64,000 bases of DNA from Steroidobacter sp. (GTDB taxonomy: Bacteria > Pseudomonadota > Gammaproteobacteria > Steroidobacterales > Steroidobacteraceae): positions 22,332 to 86,331 of the forward strand of contig JAICPY010000005.1 in assembly GCA_025929585.1 (NCBI GenBank). Direction: 5' to 3'. Position 1 is the stretch's first letter; every line of letters begins with the position of its first letter. Position numbers and translations under genes: made by a program. Shown piece by piece: positions 33,380 through 42,112 of the stretch. The notes beneath the pieces were generated by a model. It was not told the origin of the DNA. It saw nothing but the letters and a program-made list of their open reading frames with translations, and ran no database searches.

Positions 33380-33540
33380 GGAAGGAGGGAAGGCGATAGG
33401 GGATCGGGGATCGGGGATAGTAGTCGGAGACGGGAAAAAGCATTTGCACACTCCAACAAGACACTCGCCGTTCAGTCGCGCGATCCTCTTTTTCCGATCT
33501 GACCATCCCCTATCCCCTATCGCCTATCGCCTTCTCTCTT
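33380..33540. repeat. GGGATAG heptad-repeat element between birA and coaX (copy G)
   Basis: The left arm is GCGATAG, GGGATCG, GGGATCG, GGGATAG, then GTCGGAGA. The right arm at about 33501-33536 mirrors it (CATCCCC, TATCCCC, TATCGCC, TATCGCC). The right arm enters the birA reading frame, where it encodes the last residues EKAIGDRG and the TAG stop. A direct consequence is that the birA C-terminus is repeat-derived. Confidence 0.75.
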
Positions 33541-34547
33541 CTCACACTCACTTCCCCCGAAACAAACCGTTTCAACTCGCCATCGACATCGACCAAGAGC
33601 GAGCCATCGTCATCCACTCCGCGGGCGATGCCGAAGGTGGTTTCGGAGCCGTTGAGGATCTTCACGTTGGAGTGTTGGAGCACATCGAGTGAGCGCCACT
33701 GTTCGGCATAGGGCGCAAAGCCCTCGGTTGCGAATTTGTCCAGCATGGAGGTGAGCTCATCGATGAGCGCGGCAACAAGCGTATTTCGTGTCGGCGTACG
33801 ATCGCGAAGAATCTCATGCAGGTCGGCGATCAGCACGGCTTGATGTTCCGCCAACTGCAGTCTCACAGAAGCCGGCATGCGCATGTTGATGCCGATGCCG
33901 ATGACGACGTTCGCGGGACCGGCGGATTCGCCGCGCATCTCGATCAGAATGCCGCCCAGCTTGCGGTCCTTCCACATGAGATCGTTTGGCCATTTGAGCC
34001 CGACTTCTTGAGCCCCGCAGCGTGCAAAAGCTCGGACCGCGGCGACGCCGACCGCGAGGCTCAGAGCGGAGAATGCCGGCGGAGCTTCGATGAAGCGCCA
34101 GCCTAAGGACATGCAGATACCGCTTGCGAATGGCGCCAGCCAAGTGCGACCGCGGCGACCTCTTCCCGCAGTCTGCAATTCGGCCACACATACTTGGGCG
34201 CAACTCGGCTGAGCCTCGCTCAAGTCGTTCACGTACCGGTTAGTCGAGTCGACGGTGAGCGGCACATCCATGCTCTGGATCCGCTCGCGCGTGTTCGGAC
34301 GCATGGCCTCGAAAATCGCTTCGCGATCCAAGAGATCGACCGCATGGGCGAGTCGATACCCTTGACGAGGGACGGATTGCACTTCGATGCCGAGTGCGCG
34401 CAACGATTGCATCAGTTTCCAAATACCGGCGCGCGATATCCTGAGCCGCCTCGCGAGTGCTTGACCGGAGTGATACTCACCGTCAGCCAACAGGGCTAAC
34501 AAGCGTCGGCGGCGCTTTTCGGTTGGCGAAATCTTGGCCTTCACCAT
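33510..34547 (-). CDS. birA: Bifunctional biotin ligase and biotin operon repressor
   Basis: Attaches biotin to carboxylase subunits and represses biotin synthesis. It starts at ATG 34547 (MVKAKISPTEKRRRRLLALL), giving 345 residues. The N-terminal winged helix (LADGEYHSGQALARRLRISRAGIWKLMQSLRALG) is complete, so it should bind DNA. The ligase core has the biotinyl-AMP loop GRGRRGRTW, VGLKWPNDLMWKDRKLGGILIE and IGIGINMRMP. The C-terminal SH3-like domain is present, but the last eight residues come from a heptad repeat. The start lies 4 bp after the plsY stop, indicating an operon. Confidence 0.95.
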   Translation of the reverse strand: MVKAKISPTEKRRRRLLALLADGEYHSGQALARRLRISRAGIWKLMQSLRALGIEVQSVPRQGYRLAHAVDLLDREAIFEAMRPNTRERIQSMDVPLTVDSTNRYVNDLSEAQPSCAQVCVAELQTAGRGRRGRTWLAPFASGICMSLGWRFIEAPPAFSALSLAVGVAAVRAFARCGAQEVGLKWPNDLMWKDRKLGGILIEMRGESAGPANVVIGIGINMRMPASVRLQLAEHQAVLIADLHEILRDRTPTRNTLVAALIDELTSMLDKFATEGFAPYAEQWRSLDVLQHSNVKILNGSETTFGIARGVDDDGSLLVDVDGELKRFVSGEVSVRREKAIGDRG

Positions 34548-34551
34548 ATTG

Positions 34552-35196
34552 CTAACGCGGGCGCAGGAGCCACAAGCGATTGGCGCGATTCTCCGTGCCG
34601 GCGCGCATCCGTTGAATGTTCGCACGATGTGTAAAGCACACGAATGCGCACATCGCGATACCAAACGTCAGCAACGCGGGCGAAGGTTGATCGCCGGCGG
34701 CGAGCACGAAGAGCACGAACGCGAACGTCGCTAACATCGTCGATAGTCCGACGAAACCGGTCGTGACGAGCACGAGCAACCAGACGGCCAGCACCGGACC
34801 TAGGGCAAGAGGATCCAGGCCAAGCAGTACTCCGACCAGCGTCGCCGCACCTTTGCCGCCGCGAAACCCATACCAAACGGGGTAAACATGACCCAGCACG
34901 ACGGCCGTTGCGCATGCGACCGCAAGCCACTCACGCGAAAGCGCAGAGTCAATCTCGATCCCAGGCAATGCCATTCTTGGCAACAATCCTGCGGCGATCC
35001 ATCCCTTGCCTATGTCGATCACCATCACCCAGATCGCAAACCCCGCCCCTTGCGTGCGCAACGCATTCGTCCCACCCGCATTCCCGCTTCCCATCGTGCG
35101 GATGTCTATTCCCCCTCGAAGCTGACCGACGATGAGGCTGCCGATCAAGGCACCGAGCAAGTAGGACAAGAGGGATTTGGTGGCGAGTTCGAGCAT
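34552..35196 (-). CDS. plsY: Glycerol-3-phosphate acyltransferase (acyl-phosphate dependent)
   Basis: Transfers an acyl group from acyl-phosphate to glycerol-3-phosphate in phospholipid synthesis. The 214-residue membrane protein has the three PlsY motifs: IGSLIVGQLRGGIDIRTMGSGNAGGTNALR, GHVYPVWYGFRGGKGAATLVGVL, and the C-terminal CFTHRANIQRMRAGTENR. Five or six hydrophobic helices fit the family. It lies immediately upstream of birA with a 4-bp gap. A GTGACGG heptad element lies between it and the ctlX-like gene. Confidence 0.95.
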   Translation of the reverse strand: MLELATKSLLSYLLGALIGSLIVGQLRGGIDIRTMGSGNAGGTNALRTQGAGFAIWVMVIDIGKGWIAAGLLPRMALPGIEIDSALSREWLAVACATAVVLGHVYPVWYGFRGGKGAATLVGVLLGLDPLALGPVLAVWLLVLVTTGFVGLSTMLATFAFVLFVLAAGDQPSPALLTFGIAMCAFVCFTHRANIQRMRAGTENRANRLWLLRPR

Positions 35197-35210
35197 TTCC
35201 GGATTGTAGC

Positions 35211-35320
35211 GGAGTGACGGGTGACGAGTGACGGGTGACGGGCAAGAAAGGCGCGTGCAGCCATGCCGCTGAAGGGGTCTCCGGGTTCCGATTCTTCCTC
35301 GTCACCCGTCACTCGTCACC
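35211..35320. repeat. GTGACGG heptad-repeat element (copy H)
   Basis: The left arm is GTGACGG, GTGACGA, GTGACGG, GTGACGG, GCAAGA (35214-35247). The right arm is GTCACCC, GTCACTC, GTCACC (35301-35320). The right arm contains the TGA stop of the ctlX-like gene. The element occupies the whole gap between plsY and ctlX. Confidence 0.72.
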
Positions 35321-36248
35321 TTTTCCTTAGCGCAATCTCCGCCAACATACATCTCACACTCCCTCCACCGAGCGTTTCGATCGTTGGAATGGGGACGGCA
35401 AGGATAGGGCCGGCGTGGGATTCGATGAGCTCGCGCTGTGCAGGGATGAGGGATTCGAGCGCCCGGGTAGACATGGCCACAACGGAAGTATCTCGGGCTG
35501 TACGCAGTTCGAGCATGTTGCCCGCGAAGGCATTCATTTGATCATGGCTCAATTCCAGAACCGCGCGGCCGCTTGCACGCAAGGTGTCGAGCACACTCGA
35601 TCGCGCGTCCTCGCGAATGGACGCCGCACATACCGCGGCGAAACGCGCCCCGACCGCCATCAAGACGTTGGTGTGATAGATCGGCGTGCCCCGTGCATCC
35701 ACTGCCTCGAAAGATACGATGTCGTAATCCAACTGCTGAGAAAAGTCACCGAGCACATCCAGATCGGTTCGCGGCGAGACACAGGCATACGCGATGCGAT
35801 TGACTCGATCGAGTACCAGGCTGCCGGTACCTTCGAGGAACTTCTCGTCCCTCTCGTGCGGTGTCAAATCGATGACGCGACGAATCATGAAACCGCGCTT
35901 CGCGCTTAGCTCACTCAACACGTCCTCGCGCCGTTCGGCTCGACGGTTCGGGGCCATCATCGGATAAAGCACCGCCGTGCCGTCCGCGTGAAAACTCACC
36001 CAGTTGTTCGGAAAGATGCTGTCTGGGGTATGCGGCTCCAACGTATCACCGACGATATGAACGCCTACGCCTGCATCCTGGAGCGCTGCGGCGAGCGCAT
36101 TGAATTCTTGCAAAGCACGTTCCTGCGCTTGCTCATCGGACAAGTCGCAGCGAGCCTGAAAAGCATTCGAGCTTGAAGTCTGTGGATTCCCGATAAACCT
36201 TACGGGCCGGATCATCAGGACGTCACTGGCGGATTGGAGGTCGGCCAT
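35316..36248 (-). CDS. Amidinotransferase-fold hydrolase (citrulline utilisation CtlX/arginine deiminase-related)
   Basis: A 310-residue guanidine-modifying-superfamily enzyme. Landmarks are MIRPVRFIGNPQT near the start, IFPNNWVSFHADG, LEGTGSLVLDR (Glu-Gly-Thr-Gly), IYHTNVLMAVG with the active-site His, and the C-terminal LGGGSVRCMLAEI with the catalytic Cys. These match the citrulline-utilisation hydrolase group related to dimethylarginine dimethylaminohydrolase. The likely reaction is hydrolysis of a guanidino or ureido group. It is isolated from other arginine genes here. Its 348-bp leader is rich in hairpins, and its stop codon lies in a heptad repeat. Confidence 0.85.
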   Translation of the reverse strand: MADLQSASDVLMIRPVRFIGNPQTSSSNAFQARCDLSDEQAQERALQEFNALAAALQDAGVGVHIVGDTLEPHTPDSIFPNNWVSFHADGTAVLYPMMAPNRRAERREDVLSELSAKRGFMIRRVIDLTPHERDEKFLEGTGSLVLDRVNRIAYACVSPRTDLDVLGDFSQQLDYDIVSFEAVDARGTPIYHTNVLMAVGARFAAVCAASIREDARSSVLDTLRASGRAVLELSHDQMNAFAGNMLELRTARDTSVVAMSTRALESLIPAQRELIESHAGPILAVPIPTIETLGGGSVRCMLAEIALRKR

Positions 36249-36596
36249 GGGAGCTATTCATCCGAGTTTGGGCGAAAGGCTTATTCTCAAGACGGATCTT
36301 ATACGTTGTGACGGCCAGACAAGACGGCCTCTTGCTGCCAACCGCCAACTCGCCGCTTAAGGAAGCGGCATTGCCGGTACCCGAGCCATTCCGTTCCCAT
36401 CTCGCCCTTTGCGCAGACAAGGGCATTGTCTTGCACTTGCTTTCCGGATGGACCCTCGCCCGCGCAAGGGCGACGAAAGAGTGCCACTCGTGTAGATACG
36501 TATGCCCTGAGGGGAGATGGGGATGCAGCAACGCAGCGGCTGACGGTCAGAGAAAAGGCCGGCTCTGGCTGTCAACTGCCAACTGTCAACTGCCGC
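36249..36596. other. Hairpin-rich intergenic region between ctlX and the EPS cluster
   Basis: No gene is supported in these 348 bp. They hold two direct copies of the GTCAAC element (listed separately) and, between them, small stems AGACAA/TTGTCT (36415-36431) and TCGCCC/GGGCGA (36456-36473). On the minus strand this is the leader of the ctlX-like gene. I recognise no known riboswitch. Confidence 0.6.
36302..36369. repeat. GTCAAC-family element, copy C1
   Basis: TGACGGCCAGA, then CTGCCAA, CCGCCAA, CTCGCCG, closed by a 7-bp stem GCCGCTT/AAGCGGC. It aligns end to end with copy C2, 240 bp away and in the same orientation, with the GTC of the words changed to GCC. Confidence 0.65.
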
Positions 36597-36609
36597 TCAA
36601 ATAAGCGGC
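36540..36609. repeat. GTCAAC-family element, copy C2, with terminal hairpin
   Basis: TGACGGTCAGAGAAAAGGCC, then CTCTGGC, TGTCAAC, TGCCAAC, TGTCAAC, TGCCGCT, closed by the stem GCCGCT/AGCGGC (36592-36609). The stop codon of the TupA-like gene lies within this last hairpin, which may act as its terminator. Confidence 0.68.
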
Positions 36610-37568
36610 CCGAACAGGTACTCCGATACGAACTTTTCGGCCGCCGGTGAGGTGAAGCGGCCGTCGGCATTGTCGGGGCAGTGCGTGAGCTCGCCGACCA
36701 GCAGTTGCGAGCCATTGCTGTATAGATCAACTCTGACGAACCAGAAGTTTCTGCTGAGCTTCGCGGCTACGGCAAGCATCTCGGTCAAGTTCTCTGGTTT
36801 CGCTAGCGTGCGATCCGCTCGCGGGTACTTGATCGAGAAATCGAGCTCTCGCCAATGGGCATCGAAGTACTTGCGCTTGTGGCCGCTGCGACGATCCAGA
36901 TCCACCTGGATCATTCTGGGTTCTCCCCGGCAGCAGAAGATCTTGTAGTCCTCTACATTCGAGCTCTCAAAGATGAGCGGCTCGATGATGATCTTTGGAC
37001 AGAGCAGCTTGTAATTGGCTTCGCGATTGATGCGATAGTAATTCAGCTCGAACCACTCCTTGATTCTCTGCCTGTGCACCGGCTCGCCATTGCGCCTCAG
37101 AATCACTTGACCGCTGGCGTGAGTCGGCTTGATGCAGCAGTTTGCGGGGAACTCGTACGCATCCACAGTCCCGACGTCTCTGATGACATCGATCGTCGGC
37201 ACGTTGTACTCATCCCCGACGACGGCTTTGACATATAGCTTTACGTATTCCTTGTCCGAAACGAAAACGCGCAACGGATCGAGGATGTCCTGTGTCGTCT
37301 TCAATTTGTGGAGGACGTCGTTGTACGTCTTCGCGTCGCGCGGCAATCGCTTGTGGAACTTGAAGAACTCGATATGGGCGAACACTCTGTCGCCGAAGCG
37401 ATTTTTCGGAAGCGCCCGGATGCACGACCTATAAGTCCGACCCACAACTCGCCTGATCAAGGAAGGCCTTCTTTTGACCAATGGCGGCTGGCGTTCGGAT
37501 CCCTGCTGGCCATCCAACCTTCTTGACTCAGCGCTACGCAAGATCTCATTTTGTGCTTGTATCGACAT
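36597..37568 (-). CDS. ATP-grasp amidoligase, TupA-like
   Basis: A 323-residue cytoplasmic protein of the TupA-like ATP-grasp family, found in teichuronopeptide and capsule clusters, where it is thought to join an amino acid or amine to a uronic-acid carboxyl. Motifs are FPANCCIKPTHASGQVILRR (ATP-binding lysine region), PKIIIEPLIFESSNVEDYKIFCCRGEPRMIQVDLDR (the ATP-grasp Glu and Asp) and FVRVDLYSNGSQLLVGELTHCP (metal-binding Asp and Glu). The first about 70 residues include basic stretches. It is the last gene of the polymerase-led EPS operon, 3 bp after a glycosyltransferase. It implies an amide-substituted polymer. Confidence 0.87.
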   Translation of the reverse strand: MSIQAQNEILRSAESRRLDGQQGSERQPPLVKRRPSLIRRVVGRTYRSCIRALPKNRFGDRVFAHIEFFKFHKRLPRDAKTYNDVLHKLKTTQDILDPLRVFVSDKEYVKLYVKAVVGDEYNVPTIDVIRDVGTVDAYEFPANCCIKPTHASGQVILRRNGEPVHRQRIKEWFELNYYRINREANYKLLCPKIIIEPLIFESSNVEDYKIFCCRGEPRMIQVDLDRRSGHKRKYFDAHWRELDFSIKYPRADRTLAKPENLTEMLAVAAKLSRNFWFVRVDLYSNGSQLLVGELTHCPDNADGRFTSPAAEKFVSEYLFGPLI

Positions 37569-37571
37569 CAG

Positions 37572-38798
37572 TCATGCTCGACTAGCAGGTCGTCGTCCCA
37601 CCATTTCAGCGCGCACTGGCGTGACTGCTGTGGACTCGAGTAGATCGAGGTATCGAGCAGCAATCTGATGCGCCGAGAACTCGCTCGCGGCAAATGAAAG
37701 CGCGCGCGCCCCGATGTGTGCGCATTCCGTTGGGTCACGTAGCAACCGATCGAGCTGCGCGCACATCTCATCGACATTGCTGCAGACCCTACCCAGCGCG
37801 CGGCGCTGAATCAATCCGTCAGGATCGTAGAAAGAAACCACTGGTACGCGGCGAATCCAGGCCTGTAGGAAGGTGTTCGGAAATCCTTCGTAATCCGAGG
37901 TGTTCAGATGAATGCGCGATCTGTCGAACCAGTCACCGGTACTGCTGTAAGGAACCGCGCCGATGAAGTCCAAATTCGACAGCGCCTGGGCCTCGCTCTT
38001 GATGCGATCGAAATACGCTTGTCCCGCAGGAACGCTTCCACCGACGAATGCGAAACGATACTGCGGAAGGCGCCGTGCGATCTCGAGCGCAATGTCCGGC
38101 CGCTTCACCTCGCGAAAGTTACCCAACCAAAGCACATCGATATCTTTGCTGCGTGGCGCAGCTGCCGCCGGAAGCTCGACGGCGATGTTCAAGATCTCGC
38201 TGTGCACTCCATAATGGCAGGCGAGGAGCTCACGTTGCCTCTCGGTCTGGGCAGCGACCAACGATGAATTCCGTACACCGTAGTCGAACATCCAGCGATC
38301 CCGTCGATATCTCACAGGTTGCTGGCTATATCTCGCCGGCCGCTGGCTGCGCTGACAATCGCTGTCGGATGCAATGCGCGCGATCGAGCTCTTTCCAAAT
38401 TGTTTTGCGAAGTAAGCAGCGACTCCGGTCCAAGGTGCGGCGGGGGATTGATAGTAAACGTCGGCTTCCGCCTCACGCATGGCCCGGATCACGCTGGTCA
38501 AACGCGGGTGTACGAATCGCAACACTCGCGTGCCGCCATCGCGAGCGAAAGATGCGAGGACGCGGATACCATCGATCATGCTGGTTCGCGGTTGGCCGTG
38601 GTCGTACACGATGACGGACACGTCGAGTCCCATGTCGCGCCACGCTTTGGCGAGCAACACGTGTTGCACCGATTCGCCGCCGATGGGACCGAACGATGAA
38701 TCGCCTGTAAGCATTGCATAGTCTTCGAGCCCCAGGATGCAGATTCTCTTTATCCCTCTGTTCTGCAAAGAACTTCCATAGCTTCGCAGTTCGGTCAT
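37572..38798 (-). CDS. Glycosyltransferase (GT4-like)
   Basis: A 408-residue GT-B glycosyltransferase. The N-terminal domain has GPIGGESVQHVLLAKAWRDMGLDVSVIVYDHGQP. The C-terminal nucleotide-sugar domain has VLWLGNFREVKRPDIALEIARRLP, then HLNTSDYEGFPNTFLQAWIRRVPVVSFYDPDGLI, the equivalent of the GT4 EX7E region with Glu in YEGFPN. It is a paralogue of the enzyme at 49323-50510: both share GGE-VQ, SDADC, NTSD-EGFPN and DPDGLI. The start overlaps the heparinase stop by 4 bp, so the two are coupled. Sugar donor and acceptor are unknown. Confidence 0.9.
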   Translation of the reverse strand: MTELRSYGSSLQNRGIKRICILGLEDYAMLTGDSSFGPIGGESVQHVLLAKAWRDMGLDVSVIVYDHGQPRTSMIDGIRVLASFARDGGTRVLRFVHPRLTSVIRAMREAEADVYYQSPAAPWTGVAAYFAKQFGKSSIARIASDSDCQRSQRPARYSQQPVRYRRDRWMFDYGVRNSSLVAAQTERQRELLACHYGVHSEILNIAVELPAAAAPRSKDIDVLWLGNFREVKRPDIALEIARRLPQYRFAFVGGSVPAGQAYFDRIKSEAQALSNLDFIGAVPYSSTGDWFDRSRIHLNTSDYEGFPNTFLQAWIRRVPVVSFYDPDGLIQRRALGRVCSNVDEMCAQLDRLLRDPTECAHIGARALSFAASEFSAHQIAARYLDLLESTAVTPVRAEMVGRRPASRA

Positions 38799-40858
38799 TG
38801 GCCTGCGCCTCCGACTGCGCCTCGCCCTCGGTCGCTTGCTTCGGTCGCAATCTGCTCTACATATATATATGTAGTCAGAATCGTTCGTTCCTGGGCGACG
38901 GAGCGCCAGACGACCGTCGTGGTCGGCTCTTTGTGGCCGAAACGTCGGGAAATCCAGCCACCCTCTTCTGCCGTGCCGCCGCGATAAAGCTGTACATGAG
39001 CTGGCATGGACTGCGGAACGAAACGAATCCGGTGACGGTCGGTTTCCACGTGAATCTCATCCTCCGCGACGATAGGCGCTAGATGTTCAGCGAAGTGCCA
39101 GTGTTGACACACTTCATGGGTACCCTGCCCCTCCAGAATGTCCTTGATCATGAACAGGCGTTGCACAGGATCGAACAGAATCTCGCGCTGATGCTCCAGC
39201 GGTTCACGCAGTGCACAGTAGCCATCGTGCTCGCCTAAGAAGCGTTGCTGAGTGCCGTGCTCGCCAAAGTGCAAACAGCGCGCAACGGCATGACGCGACC
39301 ACATGAAATTGCCGGTCTGCACCGATTGATCCCGATCATCGACCATGACGGTGTTGTGCGCGCGCGTGCTCCGAAAATAACGCCGCCACTCTGGCTCCGT
39401 ATGATAGGAGTACGTGCCTGGGTCGATGAGCACCTCCTCACCGCCCACGTTCAGCGTGACGCTGAGCGCATCCGCATGACCATGCGCCGCAATACTCAGA
39501 TAGCCCAAGGGACCGGAATCGATCACCATGCGAATCTCATCGGGCGTATCGAAGCTCGAACCCAGAACGTAATACCCTGATTGGGGAAACTCGCGACGTG
39601 CGATCGCAGGTCCTCGCGAGCTCGCGAGGCGATCGAAATCCGAGAGCTCATCCGCGGACAGCAACCAGCGGGTCTTATCATCGAGCTCGCCGACTTTGCG
39701 AGCGAAATCCGCACGCCTGAACAATGCCGCGCCCGTCGCGAGAAGCGAACGATAGTTGTCCCCTAGTGTATCGGGGCTGTCGATTGCGGAACGATTCGTC
39801 GAGCTCAACGCCACGACATAGCCATCGTCGGCATCACCGATCATCGGCACGTGACCCTGAACGTCCATCATTGCAGCGAGAAATTCCATCATGCGCTCCA
39901 TGCGCTGCCAATAGTCGAGAGGAAAGTCCTCGTGGCTGGCGCGCGCCGCGAGCCCTGCAATCAATAAGAAGTCGAGTACGAATTGCTGATAGGCAAAGGC
40001 CTGCTCGCGGTTACCCCCATCCTCGGCGTTCTGAATCATCGCCTCTTGCGACAGGATCTCCTTGCACTGCAGGCCCCAGGCGCGCATCTGCGGCCAGCAG
40101 TTCCAGGTCGTGGACGCGACGTAAACGCCGGCGGTTTCTCCGATCAAGTGATTGTTCGCTGAGGAGAAGCGCGACAATTTCCGGGTGATTGCACGCGTTT
40201 GCAGGAATACCGAGCGCATCCAACGCTCGCGAAAGACTCGGCCAGCGGCATCGGCGAACAAAGGCGCGCCATAGCCACCGAGCAGCTGCCAGGCGATGCT
40301 CCAGTTGATGAGTCGAATCGCCAGCTCGAGCGAGCTGCACCAGTTCGCTCCGCGGCTAGGCGGGCATTGCTCGATCCACGACTCGATATGCGTTTTGACG
40401 GCTTGCGCGTAGCGCAAATCACCAGTCAACGAATACGCTTGTGCGAGCGTCGGGATGTGCAGGTGCCGGTTCGGCTCCCACAAGTATTTGATATTGCCGA
40501 CCAACCGTTCGTCTCGATAGTCGAGCGATCCGGCCGCTTGGGGCGGCGCAATCGTGCCTGTCAGCGGATCGCGATTCCAGTTCGGCGGATTGCCGAGCTG
40601 CACATCCTCGAGATCGAAGATCGAGTATCGTCCCGCGAGAATCTTGTCGGCTTGCCGTACATAAGGTGCCGCATCGATGCCGGGGTGAGATTGAACGAAC
40701 GTCGCCGTCGCATGCAATGACTGCGGCGCGGGCACGCTGATGCCATGTGCGCTGATCAAGCGATCTTGTGTCGAGCGTGCCGCTTGCTTCAAACGATAAG
40801 CAAGTTCAGCGGCAGACATTCGGCCAAGACGGCTCACGTACCATTGAAGAGATTGCAT
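38795..40858 (-). CDS. Heparinase II/III family protein
   Basis: A 687-residue protein of the type common in EPS clusters. It begins LQWYVSRLGRMSAAELAYRLKQ, the usual N-terminus of this subgroup. An alpha/alpha-toroid follows (FDLEDVQLGNPPNWNRDPLTG, YLWEPNRHLHIPTLAQAYSLTG, SANNHLIGETAGVYVAST with the catalytic-type Asn and His). The C-terminal beta-sandwich has GPLGYLSIAAHGHADALSVTLNVGGEEVLIDPGTYSYH. It would cleave a uronic-acid polymer by beta-elimination, or trim the EPS. No signal peptide is visible, as is usual for this subgroup. It sits 72 bp after the GT4 gene upstream. Confidence 0.92.
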   Translation of the reverse strand: MQSLQWYVSRLGRMSAAELAYRLKQAARSTQDRLISAHGISVPAPQSLHATATFVQSHPGIDAAPYVRQADKILAGRYSIFDLEDVQLGNPPNWNRDPLTGTIAPPQAAGSLDYRDERLVGNIKYLWEPNRHLHIPTLAQAYSLTGDLRYAQAVKTHIESWIEQCPPSRGANWCSSLELAIRLINWSIAWQLLGGYGAPLFADAAGRVFRERWMRSVFLQTRAITRKLSRFSSANNHLIGETAGVYVASTTWNCWPQMRAWGLQCKEILSQEAMIQNAEDGGNREQAFAYQQFVLDFLLIAGLAARASHEDFPLDYWQRMERMMEFLAAMMDVQGHVPMIGDADDGYVVALSSTNRSAIDSPDTLGDNYRSLLATGAALFRRADFARKVGELDDKTRWLLSADELSDFDRLASSRGPAIARREFPQSGYYVLGSSFDTPDEIRMVIDSGPLGYLSIAAHGHADALSVTLNVGGEEVLIDPGTYSYHTEPEWRRYFRSTRAHNTVMVDDRDQSVQTGNFMWSRHAVARCLHFGEHGTQQRFLGEHDGYCALREPLEHQREILFDPVQRLFMIKDILEGQGTHEVCQHWHFAEHLAPIVAEDEIHVETDRHRIRFVPQSMPAHVQLYRGGTAEEGGWISRRFGHKEPTTTVVWRSVAQERTILTTYIYVEQIATEASDRGRGAVGGAGQ

Positions 40859-40930
40859 GAAACAGATGTGCCTAGATTCGATTATGAAGATGAGCTGCTC
40901 GCGCGCTCATTTCTTGCGAATGTCGCGGTT

Positions 40931-42091
40931 TCAGACTTCGCATTTGACTTGCTCGGACGTGGCGCTCATCGGCTTGCCTCGCGATTCGATCGGTCGCGGC
41001 AGCACATCGAGGCCTGCATACAGATCCTCGACTTGGGCGAGCACGGTTTCGGTACTGAACAGCTGCCGGGCTCGGTTGCGCGCCTCGAGGCCGAATCTTT
41101 CCCGAAGAGCAGCATCGCGAAGCAAGCGAACGATCCGGTCGGCAAGCATCGGAATATCGCCCGGCTCTACCAGATAACCGGTAACGCCATCGACGATTGC
41201 ATCGGGAGTACCTCCGACTGCGGTAGCGATCACCGGAGTGGCCGAAGCCATGGCCTCCAGGACGGCCATCGGCAAACCCTCTGCGTACGAGGGCAGGACA
41301 TAGATTGCCGCCTGCGAGAGCTCGCGTTCCTTGATATCGCCGCTCACCCACCCGAGCAGCTTCAATGAGCTTGCAATACCAAGCTCACGCGCCTGCGCCT
41401 CGATGGCCTCCACATCCCCGTGCCCACCACATCGGAGCTCCAGGTTGGGGCACTGCTGCTTGACGAGTGCAGCGGCTTTCAGCAGATCGAAGAACCCCTT
41501 CGCCTCACTCAATCGCCCGAGGAACAACACCGCTTGTGTATTACGAGCCGCAGGTTGATCGCGATCGCTCGATACTTTCACTGGATTGAAGATGATCGTG
41601 ATATTCGCCTCAGGCGCAATCTCGCTCAAGGCACGCTTCCACTGTGAGGACAACACCACGACGCGGTCGACACGTCGAAGGATGAACCGAATCAACCAGC
41701 GTCGAAGCGGACCGCAGTCATCACGGTAGAAATGGATGAATCGTCCGCCATGCAAATGCAGAATTACCGGCCGGTGTGCCGCTAGGCTCACCAAGACGAA
41801 CACCGACTTGCGCCAGAAGCTCGCGCGCGAAGCGGCATGCGCGTGCACGAGTGCGACTTGACGATTCAGGAGCAGCACGAGGAATTCGCACAGAGCCGAC
41901 GCGAACGTTCGTACTTTCCCCAGCATGGATCCGGACATGACCGTGCCGAGATAGTGTATCGGCCAGCGCGCGAACAGACCGCTCTCTGCGTACACGTCGA
42001 CGACCGAGGAAATGCCGCCTCGCTTCTTCGAAGCCGGATGCATCCCGAGCATGACGATCATTCTTCGATCAGCTTTCGTCGCCGCAGTCAT
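40931..42091 (-). CDS. Glycosyltransferase family 4
   Basis: A 386-residue GT-B enzyme. N-terminal HPASKKRGGISSVVDVYAESG is the acceptor-domain Gly-Gly loop, followed by VHAHAASRASFWRKSVFV. The C-terminal domain has VLFLGRLSEAKGFFDLLKAA, LGWVSGD and the GT4 EX7E block YVLPSYAEGLPMAVLEAMASATPVIATAVGG. It is probably retaining, with an unknown nucleotide sugar. It lies between the heparinase-like gene and the sulfotransferase in the operon. Confidence 0.93.
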   Translation of the reverse strand: MTAATKADRRMIVMLGMHPASKKRGGISSVVDVYAESGLFARWPIHYLGTVMSGSMLGKVRTFASALCEFLVLLLNRQVALVHAHAASRASFWRKSVFVLVSLAAHRPVILHLHGGRFIHFYRDDCGPLRRWLIRFILRRVDRVVVLSSQWKRALSEIAPEANITIIFNPVKVSSDRDQPAARNTQAVLFLGRLSEAKGFFDLLKAAALVKQQCPNLELRCGGHGDVEAIEAQARELGIASSLKLLGWVSGDIKERELSQAAIYVLPSYAEGLPMAVLEAMASATPVIATAVGGTPDAIVDGVTGYLVEPGDIPMLADRIVRLLRDAALRERFGLEARNRARQLFSTETVLAQVEDLYAGLDVLPRPIESRGKPMSATSEQVKCEV

Positions 42092-42112
42092 ATCATTGAT
42101 CGCCGGTGCATT

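Noticed and set aside
38860..38880. CTACATATATATATGTAG palindrome
   Set aside because: It lies inside the heparinase coding sequence (TTYIYVEQ) and looks like a chance result of Tyr/Ile codons.
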